A stretch of DNA of 64,000 nt. Origin: Croceibacterium_B sp035470785 (GTDB taxonomy: Bacteria > Pseudomonadota > Alphaproteobacteria > Sphingomonadales > Sphingomonadaceae). Under the pieces are notes generated by a model. That model did no database searches and was not told the DNA's origin. It saw only the letters and a list, made by a program, of their open reading frames with translations. The first letter of the stretch is position 1; the number at the start of each line of letters is the position of its first letter. A program made the translations under genes and the position numbers. This document shows positions 52,310 through 61,007 of the stretch, piece after piece. The DNA lies in assembly GCA_035470785.1 (NCBI GenBank), contig DATIQN010000064.1:62001-126000 (forward strand), in the 5' to 3' direction.

Positions 52310-53079
52310 AGATCGCGAGCTACAACGTCAACGGCGTCAACGGCCGGTTGCCTGTGCTGCTGCGCTGGCTCGAGGAATACCGGCCGGACATCGTCTGCCT
52401 GCAGGAGCTGAAAGCGCCGGACGAGAAGTTCCCCGAACGTCCGATCCGCGATCTTGGCTACGACGTTGTCTGGCACGGTCAGAAGAGCTGGAATGGCGTC
52501 TCGATCCTTAGCCGCGTCGGCGAAATCCATGAATCGCGGCGCGGGCTTCCGGGTGACCCCGACGATAACCACAGCCGCTATCTCGAAGCGGCAATCAACG
52601 GTCTGGTGATCGCCTCGATTTACCTGCCGAACGGCAATCCGCGCCCGGGCCCGAAGTTCGACTACAAGCTTCGCTGGTTCGAGCGCCTGGCAGCGCGCGC
52701 GGCCGATCTAATCGCCTGCGGCGCGCCGGTGGTCTTAGCCGGCGACTTCAACGTTATGCCGACCGAACGGGATGTCTACGCTCCCGAGCGGTGGCTCGAC
52801 GACGCGCTGTTTGCACCTGAGGTTCGCGCGGCGTGGTTCCGCCTAATCGAGCAGGGGTGGACCGACGCGATCCGCGCGCTGCATCCTGACGATACGGTCT
52901 ACACCTTCTGGAAGTACTTCCGGAACGCCTTCGCCCGCAACGCGGGCCTGAGGATCGACCATTTCCTGCTCACGCCGGACCTGGCGAAGCGCCTCATTCG
53001 CGCCGAAGTCGACCGAGACGTCCGCGGGTGGGAGAAGACAAGCGACCACGCGCCGGTGTGGATCGAGCTCGGGGACTGA
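52306..53079 (+). CDS. xthA: exodeoxyribonuclease III
   Basis: A 257-residue AP endonuclease/3' exonuclease of the EEP fold. Catalytic residues visible: Asn7 in SYNVNG, Glu34 in CLQELK, Asp/Asn in AGDFNVMP and Asp-His in TSDHAPVW. It begins inside the ligC stop (ATGA), so translation is coupled and both proteins probably act in the same repair reaction. tRNA-Gln lies eight bases downstream on the other strand. Confidence 0.93.
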   Translation: MKIASYNVNGVNGRLPVLLRWLEEYRPDIVCLQELKAPDEKFPERPIRDLGYDVVWHGQKSWNGVSILSRVGEIHESRRGLPGDPDDNHSRYLEAAINGLVIASIYLPNGNPRPGPKFDYKLRWFERLAARAADLIACGAPVVLAGDFNVMPTERDVYAPERWLDDALFAPEVRAAWFRLIEQGWTDAIRALHPDDTVYTFWKYFRNAFARNAGLRIDHFLLTPDLAKRLIRAEVDRDVRGWEKTSDHAPVWIELGD

Positions 53080-53086
53080 CGGAAAC

Positions 53087-53161
53087 TGGCTGGGGCGGCA
53101 GGATTCGAACCTGCGCATGCCGGTACCAAAAACCGGTGCCTTACCGCTTGGCTACGCCCCA
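53087..53161 (-). tRNA. tRNA-Gln (anticodon TTG)
   Basis: The minus strand folds as a 75-nt tRNA including an encoded CCA: acceptor TGGGGCG/CGCCCCA, D arm GCC...GGC, anticodon stem CCGG with loop TTTTGGT (anticodon TTG), T arm GCAGG-TTCGAAT-CCTGC. It closely resembles bacterial tRNA-Gln. No duplicated 3' end or integrase nearby suggests use as an attachment site. Confidence 0.95.
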
Positions 53162-53353
53162 ACAGCGGGTGCCCCTATAGCGGGTGACCGGAAGATGGGA
53201 AGGGGTCGTCAGGCCCTTGCCGATGCACCTGAAACTTCCGCTAGTTGCCCGAATGACACGCCTTCCGATCCATCACTCAGGGGGCCAATGAACAAAATTG
53301 CCCAGCTTCCTCAGCAAATGTAAGAAAGCCTCGGGTCGCGGGGAGGAAAATAG

Positions 53354-55633
53354 ATGAAAATTAGCGCGAGCCGGCTTGCCGGCATCTCAATTGCAGCGCT
53401 GACGATGGCATTCGCGGTTCCCGCGTTTGCTCAGGACAGCGCCGCCGGCAACGCAGATGCGAGCAAGGATAAGGCCCCCAAGACTACCGAGGCTGCCCCT
53501 GGCGACCAGGCTGCTCCGGCCCAGGACGGCAACTCGATAGTCGTCTACGGCCTGCGCCGTGCCGACACCCTGCAGGATACCCCCGCGGCGATTACCGCGT
53601 TCAGCGCCGAGACGATCGCCAACGCCGGCATCGTCAAGCCGGCCGACTTCATCCAGCTGACTCCCAACGTCAACCTGGTGGAAACGCAGAACGTCGGCAA
53701 TGCCTTCGTCATCATTCGCGGCATTACCCAGGCACGCAACAGCGAGCCGTCGGTCGCCGTCGTCGTAGACGGTGTGCAGCAGGTCAATCCTGCGCAGTTC
53801 AACCAGGACCTGTTCGACATCCAGCAGATCGAGGTGCTCAAGGGCCCGCAAGGCGCGCTCTACGGCCGCAACGCCATCGGCGGTGCGATAATCATCACCA
53901 CCAAGCAGCCGACCGACGAGCTCGAAGGCAACATTACCGCCGGCATCGATAACGGCTTCGGCTGGTATGCTCACGGCGGGATCAGCGGGCCGATCGCCAA
54001 CGGCGTCAAGTTCCGCGTCTCGGGCCTGTGGAAGGACACCAACGGCTATATTCCGAACCCGTATCTCGGCAAGGATGCCGACCCGTACAAAGACTATGCG
54101 CTTCGCGGCAACTTGCTGTTCGACATCGGCAGCGGCTGGGATCTTGACCTGCGCGGCTCGATCGACCGGACCCGCACGCAAGGCTTCTGGTACAACATCG
54201 TCGGCGACGTGAACGACGTGCACCTGCCGGTGCGGGTCAACAATGCCGGCATCGACAATCGCGACATGAACAACGTTTCGGCCAAGCTCAGCTATGCGGG
54301 AGACGCGTTCAAGCTGACGTCGGTCACGTCGTACGACACGCTAAAGGAAATCATCACCGGCGACGCGTTCGACTTCCTGCCGATCGACGAGTCATTTTGC
54401 CACGTCACACCTTATTGTTTCAGCGGGAACCACGACCTCAACCAGAGCCAGTATCTCAACGTGAAGGCGTTCAGCCAGGAGCTGCGCATCGAAAGCCCGA
54501 CGTCGACGCCGCTGTTCTGGATGTTCGGCGGCTACCTGATCTCGACGGACCGGTTCATCTCGACCGGCAACATGCTCGATTTGGGCAAGGGGGTTTTCCC
54601 CGTCTACCACACGCCCAGCACCAATCCCGACAACCCGCAGTATTCGTTCCTGTCGGACCAACAGCACAATTTCGCCTGGGCGGGCTTTGCCAACCTCGGC
54701 TACCAGTTCAGCGACTTGGTTAGGCTCGACGCCTCGCTGCGCTACGATCACGACCGGCGCAGGAACATCACAGAGACGCCCGACGCCTGGCTTGGGTACA
54801 TCAACTACATCGCAAGCCTTTACGGCGCGCCGCAAAGCCACATGGGTGACGAGCGGACGAGGAACTTCAGCGACTGGCAGCCGAAAGTCACGCTGACCAT
54901 CACGCCGAGCAAGAACCTGACCCTTTACGGCGGCTATTCGCGGGGCTTCCGGTCGGGCGGATTCAACCAGACCGGCGTGGGCGTTGTCGCGGCCAGCAAC
55001 GGCGTGGTCGGGGTCAACGACGTCTTCGAGGCCGAGACCGCCGATACGTTCGAAGTCGGCTTCAAGTCGCAGTGGCTCGACGGGATGCTGACGCTGAACG
55101 GGTCGGCTTTCACCACCCTCACGCACAACAGCTATTTCTTCGTCTATCTCTACGCCAACTCGACACAGAACCTCGGCAACGTGCCGAAGGAGCGGCTGGA
55201 CGGGTTCGAGCTCGAAGCCCGGCTGGCGCCGACGAAGGATTTCGCGATCGATGCGTCGTGGGGCCAGACCTATAGCAAGATCAAGGCATTCCCCGATCCG
55301 GCCGCGATCGGCAACGAGGCGCCGGACATCTCGCGTTCGACCGTCAACGTCAGCGCGCAATACACGCCCGACCTCGGCGGCGGCTTCTCGGCTCTGCTGC
55401 GGGCCGACTATCGCCGGATCGGCCGGACGTGGTGGGACGTCTACAACACGACGGTCCGCAATCCGGTCGACCTGGTCGACGCGCGCGCCGGGATCAACAA
55501 GGACAACTGGAGCCTGACCGCCTTCGCGAGCAACCTGTTCAACAAGAAGTATAACGCCGAGTTCTCGCCCGGCGGCTTCGTGTTCAAGGCAAGGCCACGG
55601 GTCTACGGAGTGGAGGCCAGCGCCAAGTTCTGA
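53354..55633 (+). CDS. TonB-dependent outer-membrane receptor
   Basis: A 759-residue receptor. Signal peptide 1-26 (ends AFAQ), a Lys/Ala-rich linker, a TonB-box-like NSIVVYG near residue 60, a plug domain (about 70-190: TLQDTPAAITAFSAETI, IEVLKGPQGALYGRNAIGGAI) and a 22-strand barrel ending in Phe. The sequence YGRNAIGGAIIITTK is the family plug motif. Sphingomonads carry many such receptors for siderophores, carbohydrates or aromatics; nothing nearby shows the ligand. GGGGAGGA lies directly before ATG 53354. Confidence 0.93.
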   Translation: MKISASRLAGISIAALTMAFAVPAFAQDSAAGNADASKDKAPKTTEAAPGDQAAPAQDGNSIVVYGLRRADTLQDTPAAITAFSAETIANAGIVKPADFIQLTPNVNLVETQNVGNAFVIIRGITQARNSEPSVAVVVDGVQQVNPAQFNQDLFDIQQIEVLKGPQGALYGRNAIGGAIIITTKQPTDELEGNITAGIDNGFGWYAHGGISGPIANGVKFRVSGLWKDTNGYIPNPYLGKDADPYKDYALRGNLLFDIGSGWDLDLRGSIDRTRTQGFWYNIVGDVNDVHLPVRVNNAGIDNRDMNNVSAKLSYAGDAFKLTSVTSYDTLKEIITGDAFDFLPIDESFCHVTPYCFSGNHDLNQSQYLNVKAFSQELRIESPTSTPLFWMFGGYLISTDRFISTGNMLDLGKGVFPVYHTPSTNPDNPQYSFLSDQQHNFAWAGFANLGYQFSDLVRLDASLRYDHDRRRNITETPDAWLGYINYIASLYGAPQSHMGDERTRNFSDWQPKVTLTITPSKNLTLYGGYSRGFRSGGFNQTGVGVVAASNGVVGVNDVFEAETADTFEVGFKSQWLDGMLTLNGSAFTTLTHNSYFFVYLYANSTQNLGNVPKERLDGFELEARLAPTKDFAIDASWGQTYSKIKAFPDPAAIGNEAPDISRSTVNVSAQYTPDLGGGFSALLRADYRRIGRTWWDVYNTTVRNPVDLVDARAGINKDNWSLTAFASNLFNKKYNAEFSPGGFVFKARPRVYGVEASAKF

Positions 55634-55645
55634 TAGCCCGCCGGG

Positions 55646-56113
55646 ATGAATGACTTCATCCTCGCCCGCGCGATCCACGTCCTTTCAGTGGTGATGTGGA
55701 TCGGCGGGGTGGCCTTCGTGACGACCGTGGCCATGCCTGCTGTCCGCAGAACGTCGGCGCCCGAAGAGCGCCTCGAGGCGTTTCAGCGCTTCGAGGCGCG
55801 TTTCGCTCCGCAGGCACGAGCCTGGGTCGTGCTTGCCGGCGCGAGCGGGTTGTGGATGATCTGGCGCGCCGACATGTGGGGCCGCTTTCAGGACGGACAG
55901 GACTGGTGGATGCACGCGATGGTGTGCCTGTGGGCGCTTTTCGCGTTGATGCTATTCGTGGTCGAGCCGTTCTTTCTTCACCGCCGCATGGAGGCAGCGG
56001 CGGATCCCGCACGGGTCTTTTCCCGCATGGAATGGATGCACCGCGTCCTCTTGACGCTTTCCCTGCTGACGGTCGCGGCGGCCGTCGCGGGAAGCCACGG
56101 ATGGTCGTTCTGA
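55646..56113 (+). CDS. four-helix membrane protein, CopD/DUF2269-like
   Basis: A 155-residue membrane protein. It starts ILARAIHVLSVVMWIGGVAFV and has further helices near 57-72, 88-108 and 132-150. The H-x5-W-I-G-G pattern in helix 1 and HRVLL near helix 4 resemble copper-resistance CopD-type or DUF2269 proteins, in which His residues may bind heme or metal. It starts 12 bases after the TonB receptor, so the two are probably co-expressed; a metal- or heme-related role is inference. Confidence 0.6.
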   Translation: MNDFILARAIHVLSVVMWIGGVAFVTTVAMPAVRRTSAPEERLEAFQRFEARFAPQARAWVVLAGASGLWMIWRADMWGRFQDGQDWWMHAMVCLWALFALMLFVVEPFFLHRRMEAAADPARVFSRMEWMHRVLLTLSLLTVAAAVAGSHGWSF

Positions 56114-56123
56114 GACGCTTTTC

Positions 56124-56993
56124 TCAGAAGTCGGCGCGCTTCCTCACAGGGTCGAACAGCGCCTTGTCGAGCGTGTCGAAGTCCTTTGCCGAATGTCGCT
56201 CGGGAAGGCCGTTCTGCGCGTTGACCAGCCGCCCGCGGATCGCCGCGGGGCGCCCGTCGATGGTCTTCACCCAGCGGCCGACGTTCTCGTACTCGTCCAG
56301 GCTGAGGAAGATATCGCAGCGGTTGTAGGCGCCGTGGTAGAGGTTGCCGAGCCAGGTGTAGGCGGCGATATCGGCGATCGTGTAATCGTCGCCGGCGAGG
56401 TATTCGGTCTTGCCGAGCTGCATGTCGGCGACCGCGAACAGCCGCTTCGTCTCCATCGCATAGCGGTCGATCGGGTACTTGAAGCGCTCGGGCGCATAGA
56501 CGTAGAAATGCCCGAAGCCGCCGCCCATGAATGGCGCGCTGCCCATCTGCCACATCAGCCAGCTCATCGTCTCGGCGCGCGCCGGGTTGCCCTTCGGCAG
56601 CAAGTAGCCAAACTTCTCGGCCAGGTGGACGAGGATCGCGCCGCTCTCGAACACGCGGAACGGAGTCGGGCCGCTGCGGTCGAGCAACGCGGGAATCTTG
56701 CTGTTGGGATTGAGCTCGACGAAGCCCGACCAGAACTGCTCGCCGGCGAAGATCTTGATCAGCCAGGCATCGTATTCGGCTTCGGAGAAGCCCTTCTCGA
56801 GCAGCTCCTCGAACATGATCGTGACCTTCACCCCGTTGGGCGTGCCAAGCGAATAGAGCTGAAACGGATGCTCACCGACCGGCAGCTCGTGCTGTTCGCG
56901 CGCGCCGGCGGTTGGTCGGTTGATGCCGGCGAATTGGCCGCCGTTCTCGGGGTCAAATTCCCAGACCTTCGGCGGGGTGTAGACGTCGGACAT
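56124..56993 (-). CDS. yghU: glutathione-dependent disulfide-bond oxidoreductase YghU
   Basis: A 289-residue GST-fold enzyme of the Nu class. Start ATG 56993 (MSDVYTPPKVW) after GAGGAG. The characteristic FAGINRPTAGAREQHELPVGEHPFQLYSLGTPNGVKVT includes the Thr/Asn glutathione contacts, and LNPNSKIPALLD and VFESGAILVHLAEKFGYLLP are GST motifs. YghU reduces small disulfides with glutathione bound as two molecules per site. Fits the thiol-rich gene content of the window. Confidence 0.92.
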   Translation of the reverse strand: MSDVYTPPKVWEFDPENGGQFAGINRPTAGAREQHELPVGEHPFQLYSLGTPNGVKVTIMFEELLEKGFSEAEYDAWLIKIFAGEQFWSGFVELNPNSKIPALLDRSGPTPFRVFESGAILVHLAEKFGYLLPKGNPARAETMSWLMWQMGSAPFMGGGFGHFYVYAPERFKYPIDRYAMETKRLFAVADMQLGKTEYLAGDDYTIADIAAYTWLGNLYHGAYNRCDIFLSLDEYENVGRWVKTIDGRPAAIRGRLVNAQNGLPERHSAKDFDTLDKALFDPVRKRADF

Positions 56994-57081
56994 GCGCGCG
57001 CTCCTCGATCTCTTAACTGTTTCGGGGCTCAAATGGCTGCAGCCGGTCTCGCGGGCAAGCCAGAGAATTTTTGCAGCGCAC

Positions 57082-58260
57082 TTATTTTCGCTTCGCGCGT
57101 ACGCCCAGGGCCAGCAAGGCGGCCAAGCCCGCGAACACGGCACCGGTCAGGAACGTGGCGCTCGCGCCCCGCCAATCCCACAGCAAGCCGGCCGTGACGC
57201 TGGCGACGAGCATCGCCAGCCCCGTGGTCAGATGAAACACCCCGAAGGCGGAACCGCGAAGCCGCGCGGGCGCGTGCTCAGCCACAAGCTTGGCCAGCAA
57301 CCCCTGGCTCAGCGCCATGTGCGCGCCCCACAGGGCGATGCCGATAAATGCGCCGGCGATGGTCGCGGACCAGGCCAGCACCAGGTCGGCGGCTATCAGG
57401 CAACCCAGCCCGACCAGCAGCAGCCTGCGGGGCGGGGCGCGGTCAGCCCAGGCCCCGGCGGGATAGGATCCGAGAGCATAGACCGCGTTCATCGCCACGA
57501 GCACCAGAGGCGCCAGCATCAGCGGCAGTCCGACGGCATTCGCCTTGAGGATCAGGAACGCCTCGCTGAAGCGCGCCAGCATGAACGCGATGGCCAGCCC
57601 GATGACCTGCCAGTAGTCGCTCGGAAGGCCCTTGAGCTCAGACACGTGCAGCGGCGCTTCGGCCGGCTTGGCGGCAGGTGCGCCGCGATCTTCCACCCCT
57701 ACGATCACGCAGACGACGGCCAGCAGCGCCGGGATGGTGGCAACCCAGAAGACCAGCCGCATATTGTCGGCAAAGGCCGCCATCAGCCCGATCGCCGCCA
57801 GCGGACCGAGGAACGCGCCGACCGTGTCCAGCGCCTGGCGCAGCCCGAACGCGCGACCGCGCATTTCCAGCGGCGTCACGTCGGCGACCAGCGCGTCGCG
57901 CGGGGCGCCGCGCAGGCCCTTGCCGATGCGATCGGCGAAACGGGCGGCAAAGACCATCGCCGCGCTGGTCGCCAGTGGAAAGAGCGGCTTGGAGAACGCG
58001 GCCAGGCCATAGCCGAGAAGGACCAGCGGCTTGCGGCGTCCGATGCGGTCGGAAAGGTAGCCGGAGAACATCTTGGCGAAGCTCGCCACGGCCTCGGCCA
58101 CCCCGTCGATCAGTCCCACCGTGGCGGCAGTCGCGCCCAGCGACACCGTCAGGAACAGCGGCAGCAAAGCGTGGATGCTCTCCGACGATGCGTCCATGCA
58201 CAGGCTGACCAGGCCCAGTGCCCAGACGGTGCGCGGGAGACGGGCGGTTTTATCCTGCAT
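57082..58260 (-). CDS. MFS transporter (drug/metabolite efflux type)
   Basis: A 392-residue, twelve-helix major facilitator starting at ATG 58260 (an alternative ATG lies three codons upstream). SGYLSDRIGRRKPLVLLGYG is the loop 2-3 motif and DRIGKGLRGAPRDALVAD is a typical motif of a subgroup annotated as efflux permeases. LWGAHMALSQGLLAKLVAEHAP lies near helix 10. Substrate unknown. It is divergent from the topoisomerase IB gene with 64 bases between starts. Confidence 0.82.
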   Translation of the reverse strand: MQDKTARLPRTVWALGLVSLCMDASSESIHALLPLFLTVSLGATAATVGLIDGVAEAVASFAKMFSGYLSDRIGRRKPLVLLGYGLAAFSKPLFPLATSAAMVFAARFADRIGKGLRGAPRDALVADVTPLEMRGRAFGLRQALDTVGAFLGPLAAIGLMAAFADNMRLVFWVATIPALLAVVCVIVGVEDRGAPAAKPAEAPLHVSELKGLPSDYWQVIGLAIAFMLARFSEAFLILKANAVGLPLMLAPLVLVAMNAVYALGSYPAGAWADRAPPRRLLLVGLGCLIAADLVLAWSATIAGAFIGIALWGAHMALSQGLLAKLVAEHAPARLRGSAFGVFHLTTGLAMLVASVTAGLLWDWRGASATFLTGAVFAGLAALLALGVRAKRK

Positions 58261-58324
58261 CCGCGGCATCGGTTGGCGACATTCGGCCGGAACCGCAAGG
58301 GCTTGCGGTCCGTTCAGCGCGGGA

Positions 58325-59341
58325 ATGGCAACCCGGCCCCCCAAGCTCGTTCACGTCGACGATGGCCAGCCGGGGATCACCCGCAAGAAATCCGGGCGTG
58401 GCTGGGCTTACTTCGATCCGGACGGCAAGCGCATAACGAACCGGGAGGAGATCGAACGGCTCAACGCGATCGCGCTGCCCCCGGCCTACGCCGATGCCTG
58501 GTTCTGCCCCGATCCGAAGGGCCACATCCTCGCCACCGGATTCGACGACAAGGGGCGGAAGCAATACCGCTATCATCCGGATTACCGCACTCACGCCGAA
58601 ATCGAGAAGTTCGACGGCTGTGCCGACTTCGGGCGACTGCTGCCCAAACTGCGCAAGCGGGTCGAGAAGGACCTCGCCGGCACTAAGCTGAGCCGCGAGC
58701 GGGCGCTTGCCAGCGTCGTACGCCTGCTCGACCTCGGCGTGGTGCGCGTGGGTAACGAAAGCTACGCCAAGGCGAACAACAGTTTCGGCGCCACAACCTT
58801 GCGCCAGCGGCACGTCAACGTGTCGGGAAAGACGGTAAAGCTGCGCTTCAAGGCCAAGTCAGGCAAGACGGCCGAAGTTTCGGTGACGGACCACCGGCTC
58901 GCGCATTTCGTGCGGAAGATGGAAGACGTGCCGGGCCAGCGGCTGTTCCAGTACCTCGATGACGATGGCGAGCCGCATCCCGTCGGCTCAGCCGAGGTCA
59001 ACGACTACTTATGCGAGACGATGGGCGAACACTTCACTGCCAAGAACTTCCGAACTTGGCACGCTAGCGCGATCGCCTTCGGACTGCTCGCCAAGGCGGA
59101 CGGCCAGCTCAGCATCAAGGCCCTGATGGAAGAGGTCAGCGACAAGCTCGGCAATACGCCGGCCATCGCCCGCAAGAGCTACGTCCATCCGGCGGTGGTG
59201 GCGCTCGTCGATCGCCAGGCGAAATGGCGCAAGCGGTTGAAGCTGCCGCGCAAGACCCGATGGCTCAGCCGGGAAGAGCGGGGGCTGCTCGAGCTGTTGA
59301 AGAGTGGACCGGGCGCGGCGAAGCTGCTGGCCGGCTCCTGA
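58325..59341 (+). CDS. DNA topoisomerase IB (poxvirus/eukaryotic type)
   Basis: A 338-residue type IB topoisomerase that relaxes supercoils through a 3'-phosphotyrosine. The N-terminal beta domain is about 1-90. The catalytic domain has RVGNESYAKANNSFGATTLR, the Lys loop KAKSGKTAE, FRTWHASAIAF (Arg and His) and nucleophile Tyr286 in IARKSYVHP. This enzyme is scattered in bacteria and is not part of the essential topoisomerase set. The ATG at 58325 gives the usual short N-terminus. Confidence 0.92.
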   Translation: MATRPPKLVHVDDGQPGITRKKSGRGWAYFDPDGKRITNREEIERLNAIALPPAYADAWFCPDPKGHILATGFDDKGRKQYRYHPDYRTHAEIEKFDGCADFGRLLPKLRKRVEKDLAGTKLSRERALASVVRLLDLGVVRVGNESYAKANNSFGATTLRQRHVNVSGKTVKLRFKAKSGKTAEVSVTDHRLAHFVRKMEDVPGQRLFQYLDDDGEPHPVGSAEVNDYLCETMGEHFTAKNFRTWHASAIAFGLLAKADGQLSIKALMEEVSDKLGNTPAIARKSYVHPAVVALVDRQAKWRKRLKLPRKTRWLSREERGLLELLKSGPGAAKLLAGS

Positions 59342-59357
59342 TTGCCCCGGCGGGTCG

Positions 59358-59394
59358 GGAACTAGGGAACGGGTGGAGAGTTGATCTGTTGACA
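59358..59394 (+). promoter_or_regulatory. candidate promoters of the receiver gene
   Basis: Two GGAAC boxes (59358-59362 and 59366-59370) occur here; the second is followed after 16 bases by TGTT (59387-59390), close to the GGAAC-N16/17-CGTT promoter of the alphaproteobacterial general-stress sigma factor EcfG. A separate housekeeping-like -35 TTGACA overlaps at 59389-59394, 29 bases before the ATG. No ribosome site precedes the ATG. Confidence 0.3.
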
Positions 59395-59423
59395 TTCACT
59401 TTAACCCACTCAATTCATTAATT

Positions 59424-59822
59424 ATGTCTGCTAGAATCCTCATCGTTGAAGACGAAATGCTGGTCGCGCTGGAGCTTCAGTCGATTCTCCATGATCTCGG
59501 CTATGAAGTGGTCGGGATCGCGCCGGACTTGCCCGCAGCGCGTGGCTATTTCGCGCAGGACATCGATCTCGCGCTGGTCGACCTCAACTTGCGCGATGGC
59601 CTGACTGGGCCGGAAATAGGGGCTACCCTTGGCTCTAAGGGCGTGACGGTCCTGTTTGTGACCGCGAACCCGCGGCTGCTCGGCAATGGCATTGCCGGCG
59701 CCGTCGGCGTCATCACCAAGCCGACCGACGAAGACATGGTCTGCAAAGCGGTGGAGTATGCCCTGGCGGTCCGCCAGGGTCAGCCTGCGAAGGCTCCGCC
59801 GTACCTGCGACTATTCGGCTGA
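59424..59822 (+). CDS. single-domain response regulator
   Basis: A 132-residue receiver domain with no output domain. Acidic pocket VEDE (Glu9, Asp10, Glu11), phospho-acceptor Asp53 in LVDLN, the Thr of FVTAN and the Lys of TKPTD are all present, so it should be phosphorylated. The convergent gene is a HisKA_2/HWE-type histidine kinase whose 3' end overlaps by 12 bases, so it is the likely partner. In sphingomonads such single-domain receivers modulate the general stress response; that link is inference. Confidence 0.9.
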   Translation: MSARILIVEDEMLVALELQSILHDLGYEVVGIAPDLPAARGYFAQDIDLALVDLNLRDGLTGPEIGATLGSKGVTVLFVTANPRLLGNGIAGAVGVITKPTDEDMVCKAVEYALAVRQGQPAKAPPYLRLFG

Positions 59823-60860
59823 GGCAGCCTGCCTCCGCAAGTTCCTGCGCGGCACGCGTACGGTCACGCGCAACCCATCGGGGGCCCATTCCCGCGTGAG
59901 CCCGCCCCCAAGCTGATCGCGAATGCTGATTTCGGTCAGGTCGGTGCCAAATCCGGTCCTGTCCGGCTCGCTGGCTATCTTCGGTCCGCCGGTCTCGATC
60001 CAGTCGAGGACAAACTCCTCGCCATCTATCTGCGTGGCGATGGTGACGCGGCCGCCTTCATTGCTGAGTGAGCCATACTTGGTGGCGTTGGTCGCCAGTT
60101 CGTGGATAAGCAGAGCCAGGGGCGTCGCGCTGCGGTCGTCGACCGTTTCATCCTCGCCCTCGATTTCGATCCGGCCTTCGTCGTGAGCTGGATAGGGAGA
60201 CAGGATTTCGGCCACGAGGGCGTGAAACGTGGTGTCGATGCCTGGCTTGCGCGATTCCTCGCTGTGCGGGCGGACGAATTCGTGCGCCCGGCCGAGCGCG
60301 CCGATGCGCTGCCTTATTCCCGCAGCAAATGCCTTGTGCTCGGGCGCCTGGCGGGCCGACATCGAGATCAGGCTGCCGATCACCGCGAAGATATTCTTGA
60401 TCCGGTGGCTCAGCTCACGGCTGAGCACTTCGATCTGCTCGGTTTGCCGCTTGGCCGCGTTGATGTCGGTGCAAGTGCCGATCCAGCGGACGATCCGGCC
60501 ATCGCTGCCGCGCATCGGCCGCGCCTGCCCGAGCGTCCAGCGATACTCGCCGCTGTGATGACGCAGGCGGTATTCGATCTCGTAGGGCTCGCCAGTTTCG
60601 AGGCTGCGCCGCCAGGTTTCCCATGCGCGCTCCTGGTCGTCGGGATGGAACATCCCGTTCCAGCCCTCGCCGTCGGTCGAGCCGGGAGGCACGCCGGTGA
60701 AATCGTACCAGCGCTGGTTGAAGTAGTCGTGGTCCCCGTCGGGGAGGGCCGACCAGACCATGTGGGGCAGCGCATCGGCGAGGGTGTTGAAGCGCGCGTC
60801 GCTTTCTCGCAACGCGTTGCGCGCCGCGATAAGGTCGGCTTCCAGTCTGTCGTCGAGGAT
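59811..60860 (-). CDS. PAS-domain HWE/HisKA_2 sensor histidine kinase
   Basis: A soluble sensor kinase. A PAS domain (DARFNTLADALPHMVWSALPDGD... to TCTDINAAKR) is followed by the phosphorylation helix LSRELSHRIKNIFAVIGSL and an ATPase domain with the N box HELATNATKYGSLS and G-box GFGTDL. The start is unclear. The frame has no ATG or GTG; the first normal start is TTG 60812 (333 residues), yet an ATC at 60860 lies six bases after a good GGAG (60867-60870) and restores 16 residues that resemble homologues. I give the longer form. Likely partner: the opposing receiver protein. Confidence 0.85.
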   Translation of the reverse strand: MLDDRLEADLIAARNALRESDARFNTLADALPHMVWSALPDGDHDYFNQRWYDFTGVPPGSTDGEGWNGMFHPDDQERAWETWRRSLETGEPYEIEYRLRHHSGEYRWTLGQARPMRGSDGRIVRWIGTCTDINAAKRQTEQIEVLSRELSHRIKNIFAVIGSLISMSARQAPEHKAFAAGIRQRIGALGRAHEFVRPHSEESRKPGIDTTFHALVAEILSPYPAHDEGRIEIEGEDETVDDRSATPLALLIHELATNATKYGSLSNEGGRVTIATQIDGEEFVLDWIETGGPKIASEPDRTGFGTDLTEISIRDQLGGGLTREWAPDGLRVTVRVPRRNLRRQAASAE

Positions 60861-61007
60861 AAAAGTCTCCGGGGCGATTCAAAATAGTGAATTAGATACG
60901 AAATTCCTGTGGCGCCGTTCGGTTCCGGAAGGTGCAGGCTGCGCGGTGACATCCGCATTGCGACGCGTTAGGGCAAGCCGGGCAAGTGCAAGGAGCGATG
61001 CCGCCAA

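Noticed and set aside
53087..53353. tRNA-Gln considered as an integration site for a genomic island
   Set aside because: No integrase, no direct repeat of the tRNA 3' end, and flanking genes look like the chromosomal core.
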